64,000 nucleotides of DNA from Polynucleobacter antarcticus (GCF_013307245.1 NZ_CP028941.1:806001-870000), one strand, 5' to 3'. Shown: positions 49,084 to 57,923, counted from the stretch's first letter. Notes: generated by a model not told the origin, from the sequence alone. Numbers and translations: made by a program.

Positions 49084-50646
49084 TTGCCGCCCTTTAAAGA
49101 CGTTTCTGGATTAGATTCATCGGACTTAGTTGCCGCGGTTGACCTTGGCTCCAACAGTTTTCGTATGCTGGTAGCCCAAGTGGTAAAAACTCCCTCTGGT
49201 ACTCAACTGCGGCCTATTGATACTTTACGTGAATCAGTTCGTTTGGCTGCTGGGCTGACCGAGAATAAATTACTGGGTAACGATGCCTATCAGCGAGGTA
49301 TCAATGCTATAGCACGCTTTGGGGAGCGTATTAGAGGATTTGATCCCTCCAGAGTCAGGGCAGTAGCTACGAATACTGTTCGGGTTGCTAAAAATTCAGC
49401 GCAGTTTGTTAAAGATGCAGAGGCTACCTTAGGTTTTCCGATTGAAGTCATTGCGGGTGTAGAAGAGGCTCGTCTTATTTATATTGGGGCTGCGCACGAG
49501 GTTCCAGCAGTTCAGGGTAACCGGCTAGTAGTTGATATTGGCGGCGGTTCAACTGAACTGATCATCGGCAAAGGCTATGAGCCCCAGCTCATGGAAAGTT
49601 TATACATCGGCTGTGTATCCCATAGCTTGCGTTTCTTTCCCCGCGGAGAGATTGATGCCCACTCTTTTAAAGAGGCTGAACTTGCAGCCCGCCGTGAAAT
49701 TCAAGTGATTGCAGCAGCGTATTTGAAGAGCGGCTGGAAGCAGGTGATTGGCTCTTCTGGAACTGCACGCGCCTTAGCGGATTTGATGGCTGAAAATCAT
49801 TTCAATGGCCAGAGCGATAGCCTCACAATGGGTCGCATTAATGGTGCAAGCGGCTTGATTACGCGTGATGGCCTGCGTGCCATGAAAAAGCATCTTCTCA
49901 AGTATGACAATGTGAGTCAGGTGGAGTTACATGGCCTGAGGGATGATCGAAGAGTAGTCTGGCCCGGCGGCTTAGCCATCATGATTGCCGTATTTGATGA
50001 GCTCGGAATTGAAAGCATGGAGGTCACGGATGCGGCTTTGCGTATTGGTGTTCTATATGACTTATTGGGACGATCACAGCATGAGGATATGCGCTACGTC
50101 ACAGTCGAGCAGTTTATGCAGCGCTATGCAGTAGAGCGGGATCAGGCGCAGCGCGTCGGAAAGCTCGCAGTTGAATTTTTAACACAATTACCCCCTTCTG
50201 ATTCTGAAAGTAGGGCGGATAACATTGCACTGCTTCAATGGGCTGCTAATTTACATGAAATTGGTTTATCGATTTCTCATAATGGCTATCACAAACATTC
50301 TGCCTACATTGCTGGTAATGCCGATATGCCTGGCTTTTCAAAAAACGATCAGGCCCGTTTGGCGGCCTTATTGATTGGTCATGCTGGTAAGTTGGGTAAG
50401 TTAGCCAATAACAATAACTTTTTTGATTGGCGCATGCTCTTTTGTTTACGTTTAGCTCAGGTCTTGTGCCGGGGTCGCAGCGATCTCAATTTGGCTAAAG
50501 TCAAAGTATCAGAGCGCGATGGCTCATTTATAGTCAGCCTATCTAAAGAGTGGGCTCACGAGCATCCTCTAACAGAATTTAGTCTTCAAAAAGAAGCGGC
50601 CGAATGGGAGCGCATCGGCCGTTCCTATAAATTAACTTTGAAGTAG
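49084..50646 (+). CDS. ppx: Exopolyphosphatase (Ppx/GppA family)
   Basis: Releases terminal phosphate from polyphosphate. The 520-residue protein has the ASKHA phosphate loops VDLGSNSFRMLVAQV near residues 18-32 and VVDIGGGSTELIIGKG near 148-163, plus a C-terminal HD-like domain (ANLHEIGLSISHNGYHKHSAYIA). It starts at TTG 49084. Normally paired with ppk1, which is missing here; a PPK2 gene lies 4 kb downstream. It could alternatively act on pppGpp. Confidence 0.92.
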   Translation: MPPFKDVSGLDSSDLVAAVDLGSNSFRMLVAQVVKTPSGTQLRPIDTLRESVRLAAGLTENKLLGNDAYQRGINAIARFGERIRGFDPSRVRAVATNTVRVAKNSAQFVKDAEATLGFPIEVIAGVEEARLIYIGAAHEVPAVQGNRLVVDIGGGSTELIIGKGYEPQLMESLYIGCVSHSLRFFPRGEIDAHSFKEAELAARREIQVIAAAYLKSGWKQVIGSSGTARALADLMAENHFNGQSDSLTMGRINGASGLITRDGLRAMKKHLLKYDNVSQVELHGLRDDRRVVWPGGLAIMIAVFDELGIESMEVTDAALRIGVLYDLLGRSQHEDMRYVTVEQFMQRYAVERDQAQRVGKLAVEFLTQLPPSDSESRADNIALLQWAANLHEIGLSISHNGYHKHSAYIAGNADMPGFSKNDQARLAALLIGHAGKLGKLANNNNFFDWRMLFCLRLAQVLCRGRSDLNLAKVKVSERDGSFIVSLSKEWAHEHPLTEFSLQKEAAEWERIGRSYKLTLK

Positions 50647-50656
50647 CCTGACTAGC

Positions 50657-51595
50657 TTATTGACCTAGAAAGTGCTTTGCATAGCGGGGATTAATTTCTG
50701 AGAGACGCAGCATCGTCAGCACATCTGCGGTATTAAAGTCTGGATCCCAGGCTGGTGCACTACAAATCTTCGCACCCAATTTGAGGTAACCCTTAATCAA
50801 AGGAGGGGGCTCCACTTCAAGACCACCATTGAGGCGATCCAAAGGCAGCGCTAGACGTGGGAAAGCATGGTTCTCTACAGGCGCCATTTGATCGTTACTT
50901 AGAGAGTTGTAGAGGCTTGCTGCAAAGTGGCCACCATCCCCCATAGGAATACTGGCACACCCGAGCATGATTTCATACTGGTGCTTTTGCATGTATTGGG
51001 CTAAGCCACTCCATAGCGCCATGATGACTGCACCAGAGCGATAGTCTTTATGAACACACGATCTTCCGAGCTCAACCATTTTGGGGCGTAAATGATCTAG
51101 GCGCGATAAGTCAAATTCTGAATCAGAATAGAGCTTACCGATTTCTTGTGCTTTATGAGGTGGTAAAACCCGATAGGTACCAACTACTTTGAGGGTCTCT
51201 TGATCTCGAATGAGCAGATGATCACAGTAAGCATCAAAGTCATCAATATCTAAACCTTCAGCGTTCTTGGGAAGATTGGCTCCCATTTCTTCTGCAAACA
51301 CTTTATAACGTAGGCGTTGCGCCTCTTTGATTTCCTGAGGGTTGCTTGCCCAAGTAATTTGCAAAGCAGGGCGCTTTGCCTTGGCAATGGTTTTATCAGC
51401 GACTACCGGTGCTTGCACTGTTAATTCTGCTCTTGCACGCGTGGCAAATGCCTTACCAAACAATTTCTTGGCTAATTTCTTAGAAAACAGCTTTTTAAAG
51501 GCCCCTGGTTTATTAAGCTTTAATTTTTTTGGCTTTTTCTCAAACCGTGAATACAAAACATCAAAAGCGCCTAAGGGATTTGGAATATCTGACAT
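50657..51595 (-). CDS. GNAT-family N-acyltransferase, OlsB-like
   Basis: A 312-residue protein whose core (AQRLRYKVFAEEMGANLP, DAYCDHLLIRDQETLKVVGTYRVL, KMVELGRSCVHKDYRSGAVIMALWSGLAQYM, HPF-like CASIPMG) is that of the OlsB/hemolysin-type acyltransferases. In ornithine-lipid synthesis OlsB attaches a 3-hydroxyacyl chain to ornithine. The first 75 residues are basic and lysine rich, longer than in typical OlsB. It is the last gene of the minus-strand operon plcP-agt-dgkA-olsB-like, 43 bp after dgkA. The acceptor cannot be proven from sequence; another amino acid or amine is possible. Confidence 0.75.
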   Translation of the reverse strand: MSDIPNPLGAFDVLYSRFEKKPKKLKLNKPGAFKKLFSKKLAKKLFGKAFATRARAELTVQAPVVADKTIAKAKRPALQITWASNPQEIKEAQRLRYKVFAEEMGANLPKNAEGLDIDDFDAYCDHLLIRDQETLKVVGTYRVLPPHKAQEIGKLYSDSEFDLSRLDHLRPKMVELGRSCVHKDYRSGAVIMALWSGLAQYMQKHQYEIMLGCASIPMGDGGHFAASLYNSLSNDQMAPVENHAFPRLALPLDRLNGGLEVEPPPLIKGYLKLGAKICSAPAWDPDFNTADVLTMLRLSEINPRYAKHFLGQ

Positions 51596-51638
51596 AAATT
51601 AACCTTTAATGAATAAGATTGATCGTAGAAACAATTTC

Positions 51639-52043
51639 TTACAGTTTGATGACAAGAGGAATACAGATCGTTGCCCACAGTAGTGCAGCAATCAAGAGCG
51701 TTAGCATCACTGCTGCTGAACCAAAGTCTTTTGCTCTTTTAGAGAGGTCATGGTGATCAAAAGAGATGCGATCAATAGCAGCTTCGACACTGGAATTAAG
51801 CAACTCAACCACTAAAACCATGATGAGAGAAGCAATCAGTGTGACTTTTTCAAAGAGGCTAATAGGTAGGAATAGCGCTATAGGTGTCAGTAAAGCAAGA
51901 AGGGTTAATTCCTGCCTAAAAGCACTTTCTTCTTTGAAGGCATATACCATCCCACACCAAGAATTCTTCGCTGCATACCATGCTCTGGCTAAGCCCCGAT
52001 TACCTTTATGGGGGTTTTGATCTATGTGATATGGCTTTGTCAA
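51639..52043 (-). CDS. dgkA: Diacylglycerol kinase
   Basis: Small trimeric membrane kinase that phosphorylates diacylglycerol to phosphatidate. The 134-residue protein has three helices and the conserved VVELLNSSVEAAIDRISFDHHDLSKRAKDFGSAAV, which includes the catalytic Glu and Asn residues. It lies 10 bp after the glycosyltransferase in the same operon. Its position suits recycling of diacylglycerol released by the adjacent phospholipase-like enzyme. Confidence 0.93.
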   Translation of the reverse strand: MTKPYHIDQNPHKGNRGLARAWYAAKNSWCGMVYAFKEESAFRQELTLLALLTPIALFLPISLFEKVTLIASLIMVLVVELLNSSVEAAIDRISFDHHDLSKRAKDFGSAAVMLTLLIAALLWATICIPLVIKL

Positions 52044-52053
52044 AATGGGGCTC

Positions 52054-53082
52054 TTAGGCTAAAGCGGTTACATGTACTTGCGGTGATGCCACTGGCTGTA
52101 GGTGATGGGCAAACTGTTCTGATGCAGCCCGCCAGGAAAATTTTTCAGCATGCGCCCTTGCCACTTCACGTGGAATCTTCAAGGCTTGCATACATGCTGT
52201 TCTGAGATCGTGATGCATAGCGCCAGCCAAGGAGTCACCCAATACATCTATGGGGCCCGTGACAGGGTAGGCTGCTACAGGTGTTCCACAGGCCATAGCC
52301 TCTAGTAAGACTAAGCCAAAGGTATCGGTTTTGCTTGGGAAGACAAAGACATCTGCTGCTGCGTATACCTTGGCCAGCTCTTCCTGTTGCAATACGCCAA
52401 GATAATGAATATTTGGATATTTTTCTTTAATACCTGCCATCGCTGGGCCATCACCGACTACCCATTTGGAGCCAGGTAAATCAATCTCTAGAAAAGCATT
52501 GATGTTCTTTTCAATGGCAACACGTCCAACATACAAAAAGATCGGGTGTGCGGTATTCAGTGCTTTGGACTCTTGTACCTTAAAGATGCTTAAGTCAACG
52601 CCACGAGACCAAAGGACAACATTCGTAAACCCATAGGCTTCTAGATCATTCTTGACGACGATCGTGGGAGCCATCACCGCATTGGATGGACCATGAAACC
52701 AGCGTAAAAAGGTATAGGTCCATGACAAAGGCACACCTATTCTGGCTTTGACATATTCCGGGAAGCGCGTGTGATAAGCCGTTGTAAAGGGTAGTTTATT
52801 TTTGATTGCATAGGCGCGGGCAGATAAACCTAAGGGCCCCTCTGTAGCGATATGCATTGCATCCGGAGCAAATGCTTTGATAAGCTTGCTGACTAATTTT
52901 CCGGGCAATATCGAAAGAGAGATGTCGGGATAAGTAGGGCAGGGAATAGTGGTGAATGCATTGGGGGTGATCATTTCTACTTCATGACCCATCCCTATCA
53001 GCTCGGCACGGGTTTGCTTGAGGGTTCTGACGACCCCATTGACTTGTGGATCCCATGCATCGGTAATGATCATAATTTTCAT
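52054..53082 (-). CDS. GT4 glycosyltransferase, Agt/SqdX-like diacylglycerol glucosyltransferase candidate
   Basis: Predicted to transfer a sugar to diacylglycerol, giving phosphorus-free glycolipids. From ATG 53082 the protein has 342 residues: N-terminal domain MKIMIITDAWDPQVNGVVRTL with the G-V-V loop, FTTAYHTRFPEYV, and C-terminal GT-B domain with FLYVGRVAIEKNINAFLEID and the EX7E region FPSKTDTFGLVLLEAMACGTP. A 40-residue longer frame overlaps the upstream gene and is rejected. The pairing with a PlcP-like phosphoesterase 22 bp upstream is the genomic mark of the PlcP-Agt lipid-remodelling pair. Sugar donor and product are not certain. Confidence 0.8.
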   Translation of the reverse strand: MKIMIITDAWDPQVNGVVRTLKQTRAELIGMGHEVEMITPNAFTTIPCPTYPDISLSILPGKLVSKLIKAFAPDAMHIATEGPLGLSARAYAIKNKLPFTTAYHTRFPEYVKARIGVPLSWTYTFLRWFHGPSNAVMAPTIVVKNDLEAYGFTNVVLWSRGVDLSIFKVQESKALNTAHPIFLYVGRVAIEKNINAFLEIDLPGSKWVVGDGPAMAGIKEKYPNIHYLGVLQQEELAKVYAAADVFVFPSKTDTFGLVLLEAMACGTPVAAYPVTGPIDVLGDSLAGAMHHDLRTACMQALKIPREVARAHAEKFSWRAASEQFAHHLQPVASPQVHVTALA

Positions 53083-53104
53083 AAACGGGCCTCTGAGGAT
53101 AAAT

Positions 53105-53902
53105 TTAAGTAGTGAGTGCAGCGGTGGCGGATTGCGGAAAAAATTCAGGATCTGGTACTGGATCTCCTCTAATGTGGGTCCAGTAAATAATTTTGAGTTC
53201 ACCAGTCGTTGTTTCGACCAATGCAGAGAGGCTTTCTACCCAGTCTCCATCATTGCAATAAAGTAGACCATCGATTTCACGAATTTCTGCTTTATGAATG
53301 TGGCCGCAGACAACACCATCGCAGTCACGCAGTCGGGCTTCTCGAGCCATGATGTGTTCAAAGTCAGCGATATAACTCACTGCATTTTTCACTTGATGCT
53401 TGAGGAACTGAGAGAGCGACCAATATTGCATGCCCATTCGGACGCGTATTCTATTAAAGTGGCGATTGATATACAAAATAAATGTATAGAGGGTATCGCC
53501 AACGTAGGCTAACCATTTGGCGTATTGCATGACACCGTCAAATAAGTCGCCATGGGTCACCCACAGTTTGCGACCATCTAAGGTCGTATGAATGACTTCC
53601 TCGACCACTTTAATATCACCAAAGGACATGCCAAAATATTGCCGAGCACTTTCATCATGGTTACCTGGCACATAAATGACATCAGTGCCTTTACGGGCTT
53701 TACGTAATAGCTTTTGAACGACATCATTATGTGATTGGGGCCAATAAAAGGATTGCTTTAAGCGCCAGCCGTCGATAATGTCACCAACCAAATAAAAAGT
53801 ATCTGCTTCGTTGTGTTTAAGAAAATCTAAGAGGTAATTCGCCTGACACCCTGATGTTCCTAGGTGTACGTCAGAAATCCAAATCGCTCTGTAATGCGTC
53901 AT
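53105..53902 (-). CDS. Calcineurin-like metallophosphoesterase, PlcP-like
   Basis: A 265-residue phosphoesterase with the full two-metal motif set: SDVHLG (Asp11, His13), VGDIIDGW (Asp41), PGNHD (80-83), THGDLFD (His117) and GHIH near residue 198. The family includes LpxH-like UDP-diacylglucosamine hydrolases and PlcP, which removes head groups from phospholipids to give diacylglycerol during phosphate starvation. Context decides for PlcP: it heads an operon with a glycosyltransferase, a diacylglycerol kinase and an OlsB-like gene, and has Pho-box-like repeats upstream. It has no signal peptide, so acts at the cytoplasmic membrane face. Confidence 0.78.
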   Translation of the reverse strand: MTHYRAIWISDVHLGTSGCQANYLLDFLKHNEADTFYLVGDIIDGWRLKQSFYWPQSHNDVVQKLLRKARKGTDVIYVPGNHDESARQYFGMSFGDIKVVEEVIHTTLDGRKLWVTHGDLFDGVMQYAKWLAYVGDTLYTFILYINRHFNRIRVRMGMQYWSLSQFLKHQVKNAVSYIADFEHIMAREARLRDCDGVVCGHIHKAEIREIDGLLYCNDGDWVESLSALVETTTGELKIIYWTHIRGDPVPDPEFFPQSATAALTT

Positions 53903-53937
53903 GAGTACACATTAAAACGAAGTTACAAGTAATCATC

Positions 53938-53966
53938 ATGACACTTTTAAGGCAGTTTCATGACAT
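53938..53966 (-). promoter_or_regulatory. Pho-box-like triple repeat before plcP-agt operon
   Basis: On the minus strand, ATGTCAT, CTGCCTT and GTGTCAT follow each other with an 11-bp period and A/T-rich 4-bp spacers (GAAA, AAAA). They match CTGTCAT at 6, 5 and 6 of 7 positions. TGTAAC lies 10 bp further downstream as a -10, about 20 bp before the ATG at 53902. The site is in the 136-bp divergent region shared with the PlsC-like gene. Confidence 0.6.
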
Positions 53967-54038
53967 GATTTATATTCTTAGTTCTTATGAATATTTCACA
54001 AAACATTGATCCCGTTAAGAAGATAAAAAAATACGAAG

Positions 54039-54785
54039 ATGTATCGTTCATGGGTATGGCTACAAATAGGTGTTCACATTATCTGTGGAGCATCTACCCT
54101 GTGCTTTATCTTTCCTTTTTTAAATCGCTATCAGAAAGATCTGAAAATTCAAGTATGGTCTAGGCGCCTTCTGAAGATTTTTAATCTAAAGCTCGTGGTA
54201 CACGGGGCCGATTTACTCCCAAGCTCACCCTATCTGCTGGTCTCAAACCATATCTCCTGGTTAGATATCCATGTGATTAATGCCTTTAAGCCAGTGCGCT
54301 TTGTTGCTAAATCGGAAGTAGCCAGCTGGCCAATATTTGGTTGGATGGCACTACAGTTAGGTACTGTTTTCATTCAGCGAGATAGCGCACGACAGGCTAG
54401 GCAAGTCGTTGAGCAAATGGCGGTCGTTCTTCATAGTGAGTCTATTTGCATTTTTCCAGAGGGGACTTCGACTGCTGGTGAGCAGGTCCTACCGTTTAAG
54501 CCTAATCTTTTTGAATCTGCTCTGAGCAGCCAATCCCCCGCATACCCTATGGCCATTCAGTATTTATCCTTAGCAACGGGACTTCGCAGTGAGGCACCTG
54601 CATTCATCGGGGACATGGGGCTTCTAGAATCCATGAGCAATATGGTCAATACCCCGAACTTATATGCCCAAATTACGATTTTGTCTCATTTTGAGTCTAT
54701 AAACCTGGCTTCACCCGACCGCAAACAGCTGGCAACGTATTGCCAAGAAGCTATCGCTAGGGTGATTGAGAAGCAGCCGTCATAA
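54039..54785 (+). CDS. 1-acyl-glycerol-phosphate acyltransferase family, OlsA candidate
   Basis: A 248-residue PlsC-family O-acyltransferase with the catalytic HX4D box NHISWLD (His71, Asp76) and FPEGTST (139-145). One or two N-terminal hydrophobic segments anchor it in the membrane. PlsC itself makes phosphatidate, but the family also includes OlsA, which acylates lyso-ornithine lipid. Being divergent from an operon with an OlsB-like gene favours OlsA; this is inference. A Pho-box-like site overlaps its stop codon and serves the next gene. Confidence 0.75.
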   Translation: MYRSWVWLQIGVHIICGASTLCFIFPFLNRYQKDLKIQVWSRRLLKIFNLKLVVHGADLLPSSPYLLVSNHISWLDIHVINAFKPVRFVAKSEVASWPIFGWMALQLGTVFIQRDSARQARQVVEQMAVVLHSESICIFPEGTSTAGEQVLPFKPNLFESALSSQSPAYPMAIQYLSLATGLRSEAPAFIGDMGLLESMSNMVNTPNLYAQITILSHFESINLASPDRKQLATYCQEAIARVIEKQPS

Positions 54786-54794
54786 AAATGTCAT
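54777..54794 (+). promoter_or_regulatory. Pho-box-like site before ppk2
   Basis: CCGTCATAAAAATGTCAT has two near-perfect PhoB half-sites (6 of 7 each) at 11-bp period with an AAAA spacer. It overlaps the stop codon of the upstream gene. TACAAA at 54805, 10 bp downstream, is in the -10 position; this places the transcript start very close to the ATG at 54825. Confidence 0.55.
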
Positions 54795-54824
54795 ATCCTT
54801 GAGATACAAATAGAGGATGCTGCA

Positions 54825-55739
54825 ATGGATGATGACATGACTTCAAAACACAAAGAGATTACTGAGTGGTACAAGCGTGCCCGTGAGGACATCCTGGATA
54901 GCATGGATGAAGAGCTCGAGATGGAGCTTGATGATGATCGCCTCTCTCCAGATGGTAGTGGCTCTGCTATGTCGCGCCAACTCTATTTTAAAGAGTTGTT
55001 TCGCTTGCAAGGTGAGTTAGTCAAACTCCAAGACTGGGTGGTTGAAAAAAAACTGAAGGTCGCCGTTTTATTTGAAGGTCGAGACTCTGCTGGTAAAGGC
55101 GGAGCCATTAAGCGCATTACCCAAAGACTTAATCCCCGAGTATGTAAGGTTGTCGCATTACCTGCACCAAACGATCGTGAAAAAACCCAATGGTATTTTC
55201 AGCGCTATATCTCTCAGCTACCTGCTGGTGGAGAAATCGTTTTATTTGATCGTAGTTGGTATAACCGTGCCGGTGTTGAAAGAGTCATGGGATTTTGTAC
55301 TGACTATGAATACGAAGAGTTTTTAAGAACAGTACCCGATTTAGAGCGCATGATGATTAGCTCAGGAGTCATCCTGATTAAGTACTGGTTCTCGATCTCT
55401 GATGATGAGCAGTACAGTCGCTTTATGGTCCGCATTCATGATCCGCTCAAGCAGTGGAAGTTAAGCCCTATGGATCTGGAAGCACGGCGTTTATGGGAAG
55501 CCTACACCAAGGCAAAAGAAACCATGTTAGAGCGCACCCACATTCCAGAAGCACCATGGTGGGTAGTGGCTGCCAATGATAAGAAAAAAGCACGCCTTAA
55601 CTGTATTACCCATCTGTTAGATCAAATTCCCTATAAGGATATTGATCATCCCATGGTGACATTGCCGGCACGTGTCCACAATCCCGATTATTTGCGTGGC
55701 CCAGTACCCCCGCAGATGTATGTCCCCGAAGTCTATTAA
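54825..55739 (+). CDS. ppk2: Polyphosphate kinase 2 (PPK2 family)
   Basis: Transfers phosphate between polyphosphate and nucleotides. The 304-residue protein has Walker A FEGRDSAGKGG (83-93), the lid and Walker B IVLFDRSWYNRAGVERVMGF (about 139-158), and ISDDEQYSRFMVRIHDPLKQWKLSPMDLEAR, the pattern of one-domain class I PPK2 enzymes. The first 45 residues are acidic. PPK2 generally favours use of polyphosphate to make GTP or ATP. It is 39 bp after the OlsA-like gene and its TAA directly abuts the stop codon of the convergent TonB receptor. Confidence 0.93.
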   Translation: MDDDMTSKHKEITEWYKRAREDILDSMDEELEMELDDDRLSPDGSGSAMSRQLYFKELFRLQGELVKLQDWVVEKKLKVAVLFEGRDSAGKGGAIKRITQRLNPRVCKVVALPAPNDREKTQWYFQRYISQLPAGGEIVLFDRSWYNRAGVERVMGFCTDYEYEEFLRTVPDLERMMISSGVILIKYWFSISDDEQYSRFMVRIHDPLKQWKLSPMDLEARRLWEAYTKAKETMLERTHIPEAPWWVVAANDKKKARLNCITHLLDQIPYKDIDHPMVTLPARVHNPDYLRGPVPPQMYVPEVY

Positions 55740-57827
55740 TTAAAAAGCGCCTCTCAGTCCTACCATCAGGCTTCTGCCTGGTTGAGGGGCATAGAGTCGC
55801 ACTGCCATCGGGGTAGTTGCATACCGAATTTGTTCATTGAGTAAATTCTTGAGATTCATATAGAGCGTCCAGTTCACATCTTTAATTCTCTCGGTGTAAG
55901 AGATGCCGGCATTTAATAAGTTATAACTTGGGGCAGGGCCAATCTCCCAATTGGCTAAGCGGTTTTGTTGATAGCTGTAGATGTAAGTAGCATTGGCTAA
56001 CCAACCATTTTTCTGATGGGCAAGTTCTGCGCCCAGACGGGGGGCAGGCTGAAGTGGTAAGTTGCCACCAGCATCAAAAGTACCTTGCGACGCATCGGCA
56101 AACACTCTACTACCTAGACCTTGTTCCCGCCAGTTGTAGGTTAATTCTCCTTCAACTCCTTTAATAGTGGCCGCTGCTTGCTGAGCCACTACTACGGAGA
56201 AATTCTTTGTATCTGGAACAGATTGTCCGGTATAAAAACCATAAATATAGTTATTAAAGCGGTTGGCATAGACACTGGCTTTACCACGTACTAGCCCACT
56301 GGTTTTCTGAATATTAAATTCTAAATTATGCGAAGTCTCCTTGGCAAGATTAGGATTACCAATTGCAAAAGTCGCTGTCGATTCATGGGCACCATAAGAG
56401 TAGAGTTCTTGGGCACTAGGAGCCCGCTGAGAGACAGTATAGGCAACACCAGCCCCTTGGCCAGTAGCGTAATTCCAAAGACCGCCTGCTGAATAAGAGA
56501 GCAAATTAAACTTGCGATTTTGTAGAGTAATTTCTGGTGTAAGGCTTCCCGAAGGCGATTCTGTCACTGGTTCTAATAAGGTAGCAGTATTAGGATTTTG
56601 CGAGACATTGTTATAACGTAATCCTAAATTTCCCTGCAGAGATTTCCATTTGCCTTCCTCAATCCAAAAGAGTGCATTTGAATTCGTTTTAGTTTGTGGC
56701 ACGATGGCATAGCTACCCGTACCCACTTCCGTCGCATTTAATGATGCGGCAGTAGTTTGAGCGCCAAAGGTTCCTTTCCAACCAGCAATCGGTTTGTGTT
56801 CTAACTCCACTCGCGCTTCATTGGCTGTATTTTTCCAAAGTGCTTGAGCTTCATAACTGCTATTAAATTCAGTATGGATATAGTTGGAGTTTGCAGCACT
56901 AAATTTGAATGAAGAAAATCCTGCAAATGGGTCGCGTGTTTGGTGCTGTAGATCATAACGATTTTGAGACTGATTAATCGAGCCACCCTCAGGTGTCGGA
57001 ATACCGTAATTATTATTTAAGCGCTCAACAGAAACACCGGTATAGCCAGATTGACCAATATAAGAAACACCCACCCCAAGATTGTTTTGATTACTAAAGG
57101 AGTTGGGTAATTTGCCGCTGTAATTATTTCCGCCATTCCCTGCCTCGGGAACCGTCCAGCCACCTGCAGGCTCCCCCTGAGACTGGGTCGAGTTTCCGGG
57201 TATGCGGTAATTGTTAGCATTATTAATGGCAGTATCGACATGCACTGCTACCGAACCAAAAGCATTGTCTAGTTCTAATGCGCCTGCTCTGCCATTGTTG
57301 ACAGTTTCATAGCTAGTATTGATTGCCCCTGACGGTCTGTCAGGCAAAGTGGTTAAGATGCGATCGTTGATCACATTCACTAGCCCTCCGCTTGATCCAG
57401 AGCCATAGAGTAGGGCAGCTGCACCACGCAAGATTTCGATTTGATGGGTGTTTTGCATATTATTTGCAACTGCGTGGTCTTGCGAGATATTGGAAACATC
57501 TCCGACCGACAAGCCATTTTGCAAAATTTGTACGCGAGCCCCTTCCAAACCACGAATCACAGGACGGGAGGATCCTGCGCCATATCCAGTTGCAGTGACG
57601 CCTAATTCATTAGCAAGGGTTGCACCGAGCGTGGTACCTAGCTTATTGAGTAATTCATCGCCTTGTAAGACTTTGGTTGGCGTCAGAATACTTTGAGTGG
57701 CTTCCTTCGAGCCCGTCGCTGTAATTTCCAGTGAGGGCGCATCTTGTGCGACCACCATATTGCTGAGTAATCCTGTTACTAGAACATAAAGCACTTTTTG
57801 CTTTGTAAGCAGTGTGGGGTATTGCAT
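55740..57827 (-). CDS. TonB-dependent receptor, ZnuD-like
   Basis: Outer-membrane active transporter. From ATG 57827 (AAGGA 6 bp upstream) the protein has 695 residues with a signal peptide ending MVVA. The plug domain has RPVIRGLEGARVQILQNGLSVGDVSNISQDHAVANN and IEILRGAAALLYGSGSSGGLVNVI (about residues 90-155), with the SxDHA pattern seen in ZnuD zinc receptors. The C-terminus ends LMVGLRGAF with the usual terminal Phe. Zinc as substrate is inferred from this resemblance and from the His-rich small protein upstream; no Zur box was identified. Confidence 0.82.
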   Translation of the reverse strand: MQYPTLLTKQKVLYVLVTGLLSNMVVAQDAPSLEITATGSKEATQSILTPTKVLQGDELLNKLGTTLGATLANELGVTATGYGAGSSRPVIRGLEGARVQILQNGLSVGDVSNISQDHAVANNMQNTHQIEILRGAAALLYGSGSSGGLVNVINDRILTTLPDRPSGAINTSYETVNNGRAGALELDNAFGSVAVHVDTAINNANNYRIPGNSTQSQGEPAGGWTVPEAGNGGNNYSGKLPNSFSNQNNLGVGVSYIGQSGYTGVSVERLNNNYGIPTPEGGSINQSQNRYDLQHQTRDPFAGFSSFKFSAANSNYIHTEFNSSYEAQALWKNTANEARVELEHKPIAGWKGTFGAQTTAASLNATEVGTGSYAIVPQTKTNSNALFWIEEGKWKSLQGNLGLRYNNVSQNPNTATLLEPVTESPSGSLTPEITLQNRKFNLLSYSAGGLWNYATGQGAGVAYTVSQRAPSAQELYSYGAHESTATFAIGNPNLAKETSHNLEFNIQKTSGLVRGKASVYANRFNNYIYGFYTGQSVPDTKNFSVVVAQQAAATIKGVEGELTYNWREQGLGSRVFADASQGTFDAGGNLPLQPAPRLGAELAHQKNGWLANATYIYSYQQNRLANWEIGPAPSYNLLNAGISYTERIKDVNWTLYMNLKNLLNEQIRYATTPMAVRLYAPQPGRSLMVGLRGAF

Positions 57828-57923
57828 TTTCAATCCTTCATTCAACAGCATGCAGCCATCATGGATGGTGCAATCAAATAGAACGCCAAGCTCAATAGAG
57901 CGGCTAGTGGCTACTTAAGTGTT

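Noticed and set aside
53083..53202. 40-residue N-terminal extension of the GT4 glycosyltransferase
   Set aside because: It overlaps the end of the phosphoesterase gene and is not part of the family; MKIMIITDAWDPQVNG at 53082 is the normal beginning and has AGAGG upstream.
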